NCBI GenBank assembly: GCA_900552305.1
Contig: URZD01000013.1
Location: 1-20,130, forward strand
Reading direction: 5' to 3'
DNA length: 20,130 nt
DNA from: an uncultured Eubacteriales bacterium
Lineage (GTDB): Bacteria; Bacillota; Clostridia; Monoglobales; Monoglobaceae
The position numbers were made by a program, and so were the translations under genes. Below the pieces are notes generated by a model. It was not told where the DNA came from. It saw only the letters and a program-made list of their open reading frames with translations, and searched no databases. Each line of letters starts with the position of its first letter. The stretch's first letter is position 1. Positions 7,996 to 15,570 of this stretch are shown one piece after another.

Positions 7996-8429
7996 TTGCC
8001 TGTCGACCCGAAACCCTTGGAGCCGCGCATGGTTTTTGACAGCTGGTCAACTATAACGAGGTTTGCCTCCTCAACGGGAAGAAAAACCATTTGTGCTATG
8101 CGTTCGCCGGATTTAATCGTGTAATCCTCGTTCGATATATTTTCAAGGAGGATTTTGACCTCGCCCGTATAGTCGCTGTCAATAATTCCGACGCCGTTGG
8201 CAAGAACAATTCCTTTTTTTGCCGCAATGCCGCCGCGCGCAAAAATAAAACCGCCGTATCCCTTGGGGATTTGCACCGCAATACCGGCAGAAACGAGTGC
8301 ACGCGCTCCGGAGCGCAAAATAAAAGAGCTATCTGTTGCAGCCGAAAGATCCATGCCTATGCTGCCGCGGGTTGCGTACTCCGGTCTGCTTACCTTGTCG
8401 GAAAGATATTTAAGTTTAACATTTATCAT
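7992..8429 (-). CDS. dut: dUTP diphosphatase (trimeric dUTPase)
   Basis: The enzyme hydrolyses dUTP to dUMP and pyrophosphate, keeping uracil out of DNA and feeding dTMP synthesis. The five family motifs are present in order: GMDLSAA (25-31), ARGG (64-67, where most members have RSG), NGVGIIDSDYTGEV (78-91), GERIAQMVFLP (108-118) and the C-terminal RGSKGFGSTG (135-144) that closes over the substrate. At 145 residues the length is normal. Motif 2 has Gly66 (codon at 8232-8234) where a phosphate-contacting Ser is usual. The ATG lies 2 bases after the U32 gene stop, and the AGGGGG site is inside that gene. Its own stop overlaps the next start, so it is part of one operon. Confidence 0.95.
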   Translation of the reverse strand: MINVKLKYLSDKVSRPEYATRGSIGMDLSAATDSSFILRSGARALVSAGIAVQIPKGYGGFIFARGGIAAKKGIVLANGVGIIDSDYTGEVKILLENISNEDYTIKSGERIAQMVFLPVEEANLVIVDQLSKTMRGSKGFGSTGK

Positions 8430-8431
8430 GC

Positions 8432-10522
8432 CTACATTACCCCCTTATAATAGTGCGCCCCGGTGAAATCCTCGGGACGGTATTGCAAGCCGTGCATGAA
8501 TGCTCCGCAAATTCTTCGGCATTCATCGGCGCCCTCATCCGTAAAGTATATTCTAAGCAGGCTGACCCCGGCGCGTTCAAACGCGTCAAGGTTATCTGCG
8601 GTAAATGTTTTTTTGCAGTTTAATATAACATTTCTGCAAGAGCTACCGTCCTTTATAATAGGGAACGTCATCCCCATACGGTCGGTAATGCTGCCGCCTA
8701 AGTCGCAAGGGCATCCTCCGCCGTTTTTGATTACGCAGTTTTCGGTTATCATCAGCGGAAGTCTGCCGTACGCCTGAACCTGTACGGGAACGGACTTTTT
8801 TATATCCGATATTTGCCGCATGGTCAGCTCCGGGGAAAGCTCCGCCGCAAAGACGCCATGCTCCGCATAGAAACCGAGCGCGCGGCTGTTGAATATATTA
8901 AGCCGAAACCCGCCGTAGATTTTTTCCCCGCGAAAGCTGCAAAGCTGCGCAATATTTGAAATCAGAACGCCGCGGAAGCCTTCATGTATAAGGCGTTTCG
9001 TCTCCGCTTTTATGCGCTCATTTTCATTCTCGTGAATTATTGCCGGAAGGACAATTACCGTTTTTTCCTTTATTTCTTCAAGTTCATCTCTGTTATTTTG
9101 TACAATATGCAGCGGCACATACCAAAGCTCGAATTTTTCGCTTTTTACCGCGCGGTATTGCTCAATCGTTGTGACCTCACAGGTAAACCGCGGCTTTTCG
9201 TGCGGTACTTCGTCCGTTTCGATAATGTCAAGTGTATAATCGCTTTTTCTGCGAAAGCTCTCTGCGTATGCCTTTGCAAAAAGCTCCAGCGAATTGCGGC
9301 GAACGGCGTTTAACTCGCTTGCCGCAAGGTACGGATTTCCTTCGATTTTTACGTCAATTTTTTCAAATTCAAACGGTGTTCCACCTGTTTTTCTTAATCT
9401 TTCCTCAACGCCTTCGGACGTAAGCGGCTGTTTTTGCGCCGTTTCTGCTACCTTTTCGTGCGTATAGGTGACATCAATTTCATTTGCCGAAATCGTCAAC
9501 GTCACCTTTTCACCTTCTTTTATATCAATCCGACAGTCAAGCACTGTCTTTCTGTTTTCCTCTTTTGCCGAGAGCGCCATAGCCTTTGCAAGCTCTGCAT
9601 CCTCTCTTCGGTACGGATTATCCGGCTTGTCAAACGCAAACATATGCGTACCGGGTTTTCCGATAAGATAACCGTCCGTAAGTCCGCCGCGGTTGAATAT
9701 ACTGTCAAGCAGCGCGATGTCCTCCTGATTTATTTTTGCCGGACAGTCGATATATTTGCGGTAAACGCGTACCGCCGCGGCAACATATGCCGCACCCTTC
9801 ATTCTGCCTTCGATTTTCAGCGAGCTGATACCGATTTTTTCAAGCTCCGCAATATGTTCAAGCGAACACAAATCTTTAAGGCTCAGATAAAATGCTTTTT
9901 TACCGTTTCCGCGTACGGTGTACGGCAGTCTGCACGGTTGGGCGCATTTGCCGCGGTTTCCAGAACGTCCGCCGATAATACTGCTCATAAGGCATTGCCC
10001 GGAATAGCACATACATAGTGCGCCGTGTCCGAAAACTTCAAGTTCAGCCGAGGTTTTTGCGGATATTTCGGAAAGTTCCGCAGTGGAAAGCTCCCGAGAT
10101 AAAACTACGCGCTTAACGCCGATATCTTCCAGCGCAAGCACACCGTCGGAATTATGAACAGTCATTTGCGTGCTTGCGTGGACTTCAAGCTCCGTAAAGT
10201 TTTTGAGTATAAAGTCTGCAACCCCCATATCCTGGACAATAACCGCGTCTGCTCCTATATTGTTCAAAAACGCCAGATACTCGGCAGCGGCGGGAAATTC
10301 GCTGTCGCTGACAAGAGTATTGACGGTTATGTGAGCCTTTACTCCGCGGAGATGGCAGTAGTCAACTGCACGTATCAGTTCATCATTATCAAAATTTTCG
10401 GCAAAGCTTCTTGCGCCAAAGCATTTTCCGGCAATATATACTGCGTCTGCGCCGTTTTGCACTGCGGCGGCAAGACATTCAAAATTTCCTGCCGGGGCAA
10501 GAAGTTCAATCTTATTACTCAA
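8432..10522 (-). CDS. U32 family peptidase-like protein with DUF3656-type C-terminal half (RlhA-like)
   Basis: This 696-residue cytoplasmic protein begins IELLAPAGNFECLAAAVQNG, the standard U32 start. The family signature runs from E162 to S180 (EVFGHGALCMCYSGQCLMS). C170, C177, C193 and C197 are candidate iron-sulfur ligands. The C-terminal half (from about residue 430) is the second U32-like region with MITENCVIKNGGGCPC. Despite the peptidase name, U32 members such as RlhA, TrhP and UbiU/UbiV act in RNA hydroxylation or ubiquinone hydroxylation; the long form resembles RlhA, which hydroxylates 23S rRNA C2501. That function is inferred. It starts with TTG, with ACGGAGAT 8 bases upstream. zapA ends 118 bases upstream, a frequent pairing in Clostridia. 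Confidence 0.88.
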   Translation of the reverse strand: MSNKIELLAPAGNFECLAAAVQNGADAVYIAGKCFGARSFAENFDNDELIRAVDYCHLRGVKAHITVNTLVSDSEFPAAAEYLAFLNNIGADAVIVQDMGVADFILKNFTELEVHASTQMTVHNSDGVLALEDIGVKRVVLSRELSTAELSEISAKTSAELEVFGHGALCMCYSGQCLMSSIIGGRSGNRGKCAQPCRLPYTVRGNGKKAFYLSLKDLCSLEHIAELEKIGISSLKIEGRMKGAAYVAAAVRVYRKYIDCPAKINQEDIALLDSIFNRGGLTDGYLIGKPGTHMFAFDKPDNPYRREDAELAKAMALSAKEENRKTVLDCRIDIKEGEKVTLTISANEIDVTYTHEKVAETAQKQPLTSEGVEERLRKTGGTPFEFEKIDVKIEGNPYLAASELNAVRRNSLELFAKAYAESFRRKSDYTLDIIETDEVPHEKPRFTCEVTTIEQYRAVKSEKFELWYVPLHIVQNNRDELEEIKEKTVIVLPAIIHENENERIKAETKRLIHEGFRGVLISNIAQLCSFRGEKIYGGFRLNIFNSRALGFYAEHGVFAAELSPELTMRQISDIKKSVPVQVQAYGRLPLMITENCVIKNGGGCPCDLGGSITDRMGMTFPIIKDGSSCRNVILNCKKTFTADNLDAFERAGVSLLRIYFTDEGADECRRICGAFMHGLQYRPEDFTGAHYYKGVM

Positions 10523-10640
10523 TTCTTTTTATCTCCGTTTTATAGTTTGCATATACTCTGCAATTTATTTATGCACCGTTATTATCGCGGTCAAGCTACG
10601 TTTTGCACAGTCTGCTTTAAATAATACGCTGCCCGATCTT

Positions 10641-11009
10641 TTATTCGCCCTTTGCCGATTCTGCCTTTGCAAGCGCTATTTTAAGCCGTTCAACCTCTTT
10701 TTCAAGCTCCTTGATTCTTCCGTTCTTTTCAGTTATATCGGATTCCATGGACTTGTTGCCCTTTGAATACTCCGCAATCTGGCTTCGGAGATTGTCAGCC
10801 GAATCCTCATTTTTCAGAAAATCGTCAGCTAAGTTAATTGCCGACAACATCGCAGTCATTGCAGTGCTTAAATGAGGGTTGACTTCCGTTATCTCGGCAA
10901 TCTTTTTATCAACAAGAATTGCCACTCTTTGTACATATTCCGGCTTTTCGGGCGTAACAAGAGTATATTCCGTGTTGTTTATTATTACCTTAACCTTATT
11001 TTTTTCCAT
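10641..11009 (-). CDS. zapA: Cell division protein ZapA
   Basis: ZapA cross-links FtsZ protofilaments at the division ring. The 122-residue protein has the ZapA globular N-terminus (KVKVIINNTEYTLVTPEKPEYVQRVAILVDKKI, about residues 5-37), a helix with LSTAMTAMLSAINLADDFL, then a charged coiled coil to the end (about 65-118, EKNGRIKELEKEVERLKIAL) that mediates tetramer formation. Length fits Gram-positive ZapA. The ATG has GAGGGGGA about 8 bases upstream. It precedes the U32 gene in the same direction and lies at the head of the block containing mreBCD and minCDE. No strong promoter was recognised just upstream, so it may be read from the NUDIX gene. Confidence 0.88.
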   Translation of the reverse strand: MEKNKVKVIINNTEYTLVTPEKPEYVQRVAILVDKKIAEITEVNPHLSTAMTAMLSAINLADDFLKNEDSADNLRSQIAEYSKGNKSMESDITEKNGRIKELEKEVERLKIALAKAESAKGE

Positions 11010-11088
11010 GTGAGTTTCCCCCTCATTTATCGGCTGTCAAAGTATATGCGCATTCTTTCAACCGCGCACAGACTTTGGCGGTTCCGTT

Positions 11089-11622
11089 TTATTTTAACAG
11101 CTCAAGACCTTTAAAAAAGGCAAACACGGTCTTGGCATCGTTTATTTCGTTATTCATAATCATTTTTTTTACTTCGTCAATTTCAAAAGCTTCAATGTCA
11201 AGATACTCGTCCTCGTCAGGGTTAAGAGTACCCTTATAAAGGCCTCTTGCCATGAAAGCGTATGTTACCTCGTTTGTAAAGCCGGGTGACGGATACATAT
11301 AGCCAAGCGGAACAAACTCCTTTGCCTTAAACCCTGTTTCCTCCTCCAGCTCTCGGATTCCGCATTTCAGCGGCTCCTCGCCGCGGTCAATTTTTCCCGC
11401 GGGAATCTCGTATATTGCTTTTTCAATCGGTTTGCGGAACTGCTTTACAAGTATTATTTTGTTGTCATCCGTAAAAGCAAGTATTCCGACGCCGCCCGGA
11501 TGGTCGACAATATCTCGGAAAGCTGTTTTTCCGTCCGGCATTGCAACCGTGTCAACATGAACATTTATGATATGTCCGTTATATACCGTTTCACTCGAAA
11601 CCGTTTTTTCTTCAAAAACCAT
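11089..11622 (-). CDS. NUDIX hydrolase, ADP-ribose pyrophosphatase type
   Basis: It probably hydrolyses ADP-ribose to AMP and ribose 5-phosphate. The 177-residue form has a complete Nudix box at residues 76-98 (G-x5-E-x7-R-E-L-x-E-E-x-G-F: GKIDRGE then RELEEETGF), preceded by VKQFRKPIEKAIYEIPAG and followed by YPSPGFTNEVTYAFMA, both typical of the ADP-ribose subfamily. The open frame starts earlier at 11673, but ATG 11622 has AGGAGAGG about 10 bases upstream and gives the usual family start, so the first 17 codons are not used. It is about 140 bases downstream of gdhA, with a hairpin in between, and 79 bases before zapA. Confidence 0.92.
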   Translation of the reverse strand: MVFEEKTVSSETVYNGHIINVHVDTVAMPDGKTAFRDIVDHPGGVGILAFTDDNKIILVKQFRKPIEKAIYEIPAGKIDRGEEPLKCGIRELEEETGFKAKEFVPLGYMYPSPGFTNEVTYAFMARGLYKGTLNPDEDEYLDIEAFEIDEVKKMIMNNEINDAKTVFAFFKGLELLK

Positions 11623-11705
11623 ATTCTCTGTACCTCTCCTATGGTCGGATTTTTTAGCTATCGGCAAAAGCACAAATCAGCTCCCGCCAATCAGCGCATT
11701 TATTA

Positions 11706-11739
11706 ACAGACGGGCAGAGAGAATAGTCTGCCCGTCTGT
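11706..11739 (-). terminator. Hairpin terminator after gdhA
   Basis: A perfect 13-base-pair stem, ACAGACGGGCAGA (11706-11718) with its complement at 11727-11739, has an 8-base loop. It lies 26 bases after the gdhA stop. The following minus-strand bases are TTAATAAATG, so the U-run is weak. Termination may be partial, or the hairpin may act on mRNA stability. Confidence 0.6.
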
Positions 11740-11765
11740 ACGGAATGCACGAAATGTAGTAAAAA

Positions 11766-13112
11766 TTAAACTATGCCGTGAGCCATCATCGATGTAGCAA
11801 CCTTCATAAAGCCCGCGATGTTCGCGCCCATTACAAGGTTACCCTCATGACCGTATTCCTTTGCCGCACTGCTCGCCTTTGAATAAATGTCCTCCATTAT
11901 TCCCTTGAGCTTTGCGTCAACTTCCTCAAACGTCCATGAATATCTCATGCTGTTCTGGCTCATTTCAAGAGCAGATGTTGCAACGCCGCCTGCGTTCGCA
12001 GCCTTTGCGGGGCCAAACAGAATACCGCTTGAAAGGAATGTTTCGATTGCCTCCGGAGTAGAAGGCATATTTGCGCCCTCGCCTACTGCGTAGCAGCCGT
12101 TGGCAATAAGAGCCTTTGCACCCTCAAGGTCAAGCTCGTTCTGAGTTGCGCACGGAAGGGCAATGTCGCACTTAACAGTCCATACGCCCTTGCAGCCTTC
12201 GTGATACTCTGCGTCAGCGTGGTAGTTAAGATATTCCTTAATTCTCTTTCTATCAACCTCTTTAATCTGCTTAACAGCAGCGAGGTCAATGCCGTTCTTG
12301 TCATAGATATAGCCGTTTGAATCCGACATTGTAACAACCTTTGCGCCAAGCTCCGTAGCCTTTTCAGCCGCGTAAATCGCAACATTGCCCGAGCCGGAAA
12401 TTACAACAGTTGCATCCTTAAAGGATTTGCCGTTTTCTTTGAGCATTGCGTCCGTAAAGTAGCAAAGACCGTAGCCTGTAGCCTCTGTTCTTGCAAGGCT
12501 TCCGCCGTAGGTAAGACCCTTACCCGTAAGAACTCCCGTGAACTCGTTACGGAGTCTTTTATACTGACCGAACAGGAAGCCGATTTCGCGGCCGCCAACG
12601 CCGATATCGCCTGCGGGAACATCTGTGTCCGCTCCGATGTGCTTTGAAAGCTCAGTCATAAAGCTCTGGCAGAAACGCATAATTTCAGCGTCAGACTTAC
12701 CCTTGGGGTCGAAGTCCGAGCCGCCCTTGCCGCCGCCGATAGGAAGACCTGTCAGTGAATTTTTAAAAATCTGCTCAAAGCCGAGAAACTTAATAACGCT
12801 CTGGCAAACGGACGGATGGAATCTTAAACCGCCCTTGTAAGGACCGATTGCACTGTTAAACTGCACACGGAAGCCGCGGTTTACATGAACCTTTCCGTTG
12901 TCATCCGTCCACGGAACACGGAAATAAATAACTCTTTCCGGCTCAACAAGTCTTTCAAGAAGACCGTTTGCCTCAAATTCGGGGTGCATTTCAACAACCG
13001 GCTCAAGAGATTCAAGCACCTCATAAACCGCCTGCAAAAATTCGCTCTCGCCTGCGTTTCTCTTTTCTACGTCTGCATAAACCTTCTGCAGATACGCATT
13101 TTTCATACCCAT
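11766..13112 (-). CDS. gdhA: NADP-type glutamate dehydrogenase
   Basis: GdhA joins ammonia and 2-oxoglutarate to glutamate with NAD(P)H, or runs in reverse. At 448 residues it matches the hexameric bacterial class. The substrate-binding region has GPYKGGLRFHPSV and the catalytic PIGGGKGGSDFDPKGKS (with the active Lys). The Rossmann domain shows VVISGSGNVAIYAAEK and the sequence SDSNGYIYDKNG, which in this class fits NADP(H) preference, though cofactor choice cannot be proved here. The ATG has AGGAGTGA 7 bases before it. The gene seems to be a single unit: it has its own upstream control region (13113-13350) with two possible promoters and two palindromes, and a hairpin after the stop. Confidence 0.97.
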   Translation of the reverse strand: MGMKNAYLQKVYADVEKRNAGESEFLQAVYEVLESLEPVVEMHPEFEANGLLERLVEPERVIYFRVPWTDDNGKVHVNRGFRVQFNSAIGPYKGGLRFHPSVCQSVIKFLGFEQIFKNSLTGLPIGGGKGGSDFDPKGKSDAEIMRFCQSFMTELSKHIGADTDVPAGDIGVGGREIGFLFGQYKRLRNEFTGVLTGKGLTYGGSLARTEATGYGLCYFTDAMLKENGKSFKDATVVISGSGNVAIYAAEKATELGAKVVTMSDSNGYIYDKNGIDLAAVKQIKEVDRKRIKEYLNYHADAEYHEGCKGVWTVKCDIALPCATQNELDLEGAKALIANGCYAVGEGANMPSTPEAIETFLSSGILFGPAKAANAGGVATSALEMSQNSMRYSWTFEEVDAKLKGIMEDIYSKASSAAKEYGHEGNLVMGANIAGFMKVATSMMAHGIV

Positions 13113-13149
13113 TTCTTATCACTCCTATACTTTTTGCCGAATATTTGCT

Positions 13150-13170
13150 ACAGTCCGGATAAAGGACTGT
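13150..13170. repeat. Palindrome in the gdhA leader (proximal)
   Basis: ACAGTCC (13150-13156) and GGACTGT (13164-13170) are exact reverse complements around a 7-base centre. It is 38-58 bases upstream of the gdhA start, inside the probable leader. No U-run follows, so it could be an operator or an RNA hairpin rather than a terminator. Confidence 0.55.
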
Positions 13171-13235
13171 ATATGGGCAATAAACTTTTTCTGAGACATC
13201 AAAACCATAAAGACTTCATATTAAATACACCAAAT

Positions 13236-13267
13236 ACAGCTATCGGATAAATATATCCAAACGCTGT
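13236..13267. repeat. Palindrome at the gdhA promoter (distal)
   Basis: ACAGC (13236-13240) pairs with GCTGT (13263-13267), and inside it GGATA (13245-13249) pairs with TATCC (13254-13258). It covers the -10 element of the nearer promoter candidate. It shares outer ACAG/CTGT and inner GGATAAA with the palindrome at 13150-13170. This could be a regulator site; the regulator is unknown. Confidence 0.5.
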
Positions 13268-13278
13268 AAATCGGTCAA
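13250..13278 (-). promoter_or_regulatory. Candidate sigma-A promoter for gdhA (proximal)
   Basis: The minus strand reads TTGACC (13273-13278), a 17-base spacer, then TATATT (13250-13255). Each hexamer matches consensus at five of six positions. Transcription would start near 13243, giving a leader of about 130 bases. Confidence 0.55.
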
Positions 13279-13318
13279 TCCTTATATGAATATTGATTTT
13301 AATTTATCCCGTGAAAAT

Positions 13319-13347
13319 ATTATACCACAGTATCTTTTCGTATGCAA
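13319..13347 (-). promoter_or_regulatory. Candidate sigma-A promoter for gdhA (distal)
   Basis: The minus strand reads TTGCAT (13342-13347), 17 bases, then TATAAT (13319-13324), a perfect -10. Transcription would start near 13312, giving a leader of about 200 bases that contains both palindromes. Confidence 0.55.
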
Positions 13348-13447
13348 GATTTTTTTCGGCTTAAATAAACTTTTTTTGTCATTTTTTTGCCGAAATTCTT
13401 TTGTCAGGCACACGGGAGACATACCGGATATGCCCTGTAATTAAAAA

Positions 13448-14683
13448 TTAACATTCAAGTCCCGCAAGCCGACCCGTGGAAAAGGCAATCTGGAGATTAA
13501 AACCGCCGGTATATGCATCGACGTCTATTATTTCCCCGGCAAAATAAAGTCCGGGTACAAGCTTTGACTGCATGGTGGACGGGTCGATTTCCTTTACAGC
13601 AATTCCGCCGGAGGTTATGATTGCCTGCTCAATCGGACAAAAGCCGCGCACCGTAAGCGGCAGTCCCTTGATTACCGAAATCAGACGGCGGCGTTCCTCT
13701 CGCGTTACGGAGTTCACCTTTTTGTGCGCATCAATTCCCGCAAGCTCAATCACCGTTTCAATCAAGCCGGACGGCAAAAGCTCGCCGAGGGCGTTCACAA
13801 AATCCTTGTTTATATATTTCTCAAAGTCGCGTATAATCCGTTTGTCCAGCTTTTGCTCGTCAAGCGCCGGTTTAAGGTCAATTTTTATATTATATTTTCC
13901 CGGCAGCATAGGTCTGAGATGCGCTGATGCGCTAAGGACTACCGGTCCGGTTATTCCGAAATGCGCAAACATCAGCTCGCCGAAATCCGAATACGCCTTT
14001 TTCCCCTTTTCGTTATATACGGCAAAGCCGATATTTTTAAGCGAAACTCCCTGCAGCTCATATGCCCACTGCTCCTCTACCTCCAAAGGCACAAGGGAAG
14101 GCTTCGGCGTAACCACAGTATGTCCGAGAGCCTTTGCCCATTTGTAACCGTCGCCGGTCGAGCCTGTTCCGCGGTACGACATTCCGCCGGTCGCCACTAT
14201 TACGGAGCGGGCAAGAATTTTCTTACCGTTTTCAAGCTCTATCCCACAGACGGCTCCGCTCTCATCGGTCAGTATTCGGTTTACGCTGCCGTGTACAATC
14301 TGCACGCCGCTTTTTTTCACATATCCGATAAGAGCGTTTACGACATCCGAGCTTTTGTCGGATACGGGAAAAACGCGGTTTCCGCGCTCTACCTTTGTTT
14401 CAACGCCGAGCGAATTAAAAAAATCGATTGTGTCATAGTTGGTAAAGCCGTAGAATGCGCTGTATAAAAACGAGCGATTTGTCGTAACGTTTTGAATAAG
14501 CTCCTCAACGTCCTCGCAAGCGTTTGTAATATTGCACCGCCCTTTACCGGTTATGAGCATTTTCTTTCCGAGAATACGGTTCTTTTCAACAAGAATAACG
14601 GTTTTGCCGCGGCTTGAGGCAGTTCCCGCCGCCATCATCCCCGCGGCTCCGCCTCCTATTACGATTACATCAGTGTATTGCAT
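13448..14683 (-). CDS. BaiN/RdsA (HI0933)-family NAD(P)/FAD-dependent oxidoreductase
   Basis: This flavoprotein family has members annotated as bile-acid (BaiN) or other reductases, but most are uncharacterised. The N-terminus TDVIVIGGGAAGMMAAGTAS is the FAD-binding GxGxxG fold (residues 4-23), followed by EKNRILGKKMLITGKGRCNITN, a hallmark of the HI0933 family. A second flavin-contact motif is VIVATGGMSYRGTGSTGDGY, and the C-terminus has SKLVPGLYFAGEIIDVDAYTGGFNLQ, also conserved. At 411 residues it is normal. The start is ATG 14683; its GAGGT site overlaps the stop region of rluB, 14 bases upstream, so the two genes are co-transcribed. The actual substrate cannot be told from sequence. Confidence 0.9.
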   Translation of the reverse strand: MQYTDVIVIGGGAAGMMAAGTASSRGKTVILVEKNRILGKKMLITGKGRCNITNACEDVEELIQNVTTNRSFLYSAFYGFTNYDTIDFFNSLGVETKVERGNRVFPVSDKSSDVVNALIGYVKKSGVQIVHGSVNRILTDESGAVCGIELENGKKILARSVIVATGGMSYRGTGSTGDGYKWAKALGHTVVTPKPSLVPLEVEEQWAYELQGVSLKNIGFAVYNEKGKKAYSDFGELMFAHFGITGPVVLSASAHLRPMLPGKYNIKIDLKPALDEQKLDKRIIRDFEKYINKDFVNALGELLPSGLIETVIELAGIDAHKKVNSVTREERRRLISVIKGLPLTVRGFCPIEQAIITSGGIAVKEIDPSTMQSKLVPGLYFAGEIIDVDAYTGGFNLQIAFSTGRLAGLEC

Positions 14684-14697
14684 GGCTGTTTCTTACC

Positions 14698-15498
14698 TCA
14701 TTTTGATTTTTTGTTTCTCTGCACGTTCGCTGAGGACGTGCGCCTTTGGTGAAACCTCGGGCGGTTTCTGTTTCCCTCACGGTCGGTTCCTATTTTCTTT
14801 AGCATATTAACCTCCGATTCAGAGAGCTTGCGCCACTTACCGCTCGGAAGATGACCGAGGTTAAGTCCTGCCTCGCTGACCCTTTTTAGCTTTTTAACAA
14901 TGCAGCCGAGGGATTCAAACATTTTCCTGACCTGACGGTTTTTTCCTTCATGAATGGTAATCTCAATCTTTGTTCCGTACTGGGTCGCGCCGACAACCTC
15001 CACCTCTGCGGGACTGGTCTTAAAGCCGTCAATGATAACACCGCGCCTTAGCTGATTTATGGTGTCCATTGTAATATTTCCCGTGACCTCTGCCACATAT
15101 GTCTTTTTTACATCATGCTTGGGGTGTGTTATTCTGTAGGTCAGATCACCATCGTTTGTCATAAGCAAAAGACCCTCTGTGTCGTAATCAAGCCGACCGA
15201 CAGGGTAAAGACGCGCTGAAATATCCGAAATCAGCTCCATAACGGTCGGTCTGCCCTTATCGTCGGAGACGGTTGTCACAAAGCCCGTCGGTTTGTTCAG
15301 CATGATATAATACTTTTTCTCGGCACTTTTAATTTTTTCGCCGTCAACCTCAACGGTATCGTAGTTTTCGTCAATCTGCACACCCATTTCGCGTATTATC
15401 TCACCGTTGACCGTGACTCTGCCTTCGGCGATTATTTTCTCTGCGCCGCGCCTTGACGCGATTCCCGCATTTGCTATATACTTTTGCAGTCTTATCAA
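14698..15498 (-). CDS. rluB: Pseudouridine synthase, RluB/RsuA family
   Basis: It probably converts a uridine in the peptidyl-transferase region of 23S rRNA (RluB type) to pseudouridine. An S4 RNA-binding domain at the N-terminus (RLQKYIANAGIASRRGAEKI) is followed by the synthase domain with MLNKPTGFVTT and YPVGRLDYDTEGLLLMTNDG, whose Asp in GRLD is catalytic. RKMFESLGCIVKKLKR is the usual late motif. A basic tail of about 30 residues follows. The frame opens with a TTG at 15513, but GGAG at 15508-15511 sits 8 bases before TTG 15498, which gives the expected MIRLQKY start (266 residues). RsuA, acting on 16S rRNA, is the alternative. Confidence 0.92.
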   Translation of the reverse strand: MIRLQKYIANAGIASRRGAEKIIAEGRVTVNGEIIREMGVQIDENYDTVEVDGEKIKSAEKKYYIMLNKPTGFVTTVSDDKGRPTVMELISDISARLYPVGRLDYDTEGLLLMTNDGDLTYRITHPKHDVKKTYVAEVTGNITMDTINQLRRGVIIDGFKTSPAEVEVVGATQYGTKIEITIHEGKNRQVRKMFESLGCIVKKLKRVSEAGLNLGHLPSGKWRKLSESEVNMLKKIGTDREGNRNRPRFHQRRTSSANVQRNKKSK

Positions 15499-15507
15499 TT
15501 TTGTATT

Positions 15508-15511
15508 CTCC
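15508..15511 (-). promoter_or_regulatory. Ribosome binding site that decides the rluB start
   Basis: GGAG on the minus strand is followed by A and 8 bases, then TTG at 15498. The upstream TTG at 15513 overlaps it and has no site of its own, so the shorter protein is preferred. Confidence 0.6.
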
Positions 15512-15532
15512 AATCTTGTATTTATGTTTCCG

Positions 15533-15570
15533 AAAACTCAAAGAGCCTCATTCGAGGCTCTTTGAGTTTT
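15533..15570 (-). terminator. Strong intrinsic terminator of the stalk-domain gene
   Basis: A perfect 17-base-pair stem with a 4-base loop is formed by AAAACTCAAAGAGCCTC (15533-15549) and its complement (15554-15570). The minus-strand RNA ends with UUUU. The stem overlaps two bases of the TAA stop of the gene it terminates (15569-15571). By symmetry it could also stop transcription on the other strand. Confidence 0.9.

Larger units (their letters stand above)
13113..13447. other. Intergenic region upstream of gdhA (335 bases without a gene)
   Basis: No credible reading frame is present. It holds the gdhA ribosome site (about 13119-13126), two candidate minus-strand promoters, two palindromes sharing an ACAG...TTTATCCG...CTGT pattern, and further upstream a TTCGGC / GCCGAA pair (13355-13360 and 13389-13394) separated by AT-rich DNA. 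The sequence TTTTTGCCGAA also occurs twice, at 13131-13141 and 13384-13394. No clear terminator with a U-run was seen for the gene ending at 13448. Confidence 0.7.

Noticed and set aside
9434..10018. Plus-strand open frame opposite the U32 gene
   Set aside because: The minus-strand U32 protein is clearly conserved through this stretch; this frame is Arg/Cys/Phe rich, typical of antisense artefacts.
13350..13394. TTCGGC / GCCGAA repeat as terminator of the BaiN-like gene
   Set aside because: The arms are 28 bases apart, the stem is only 6 pairs and no U-run follows on the minus strand.
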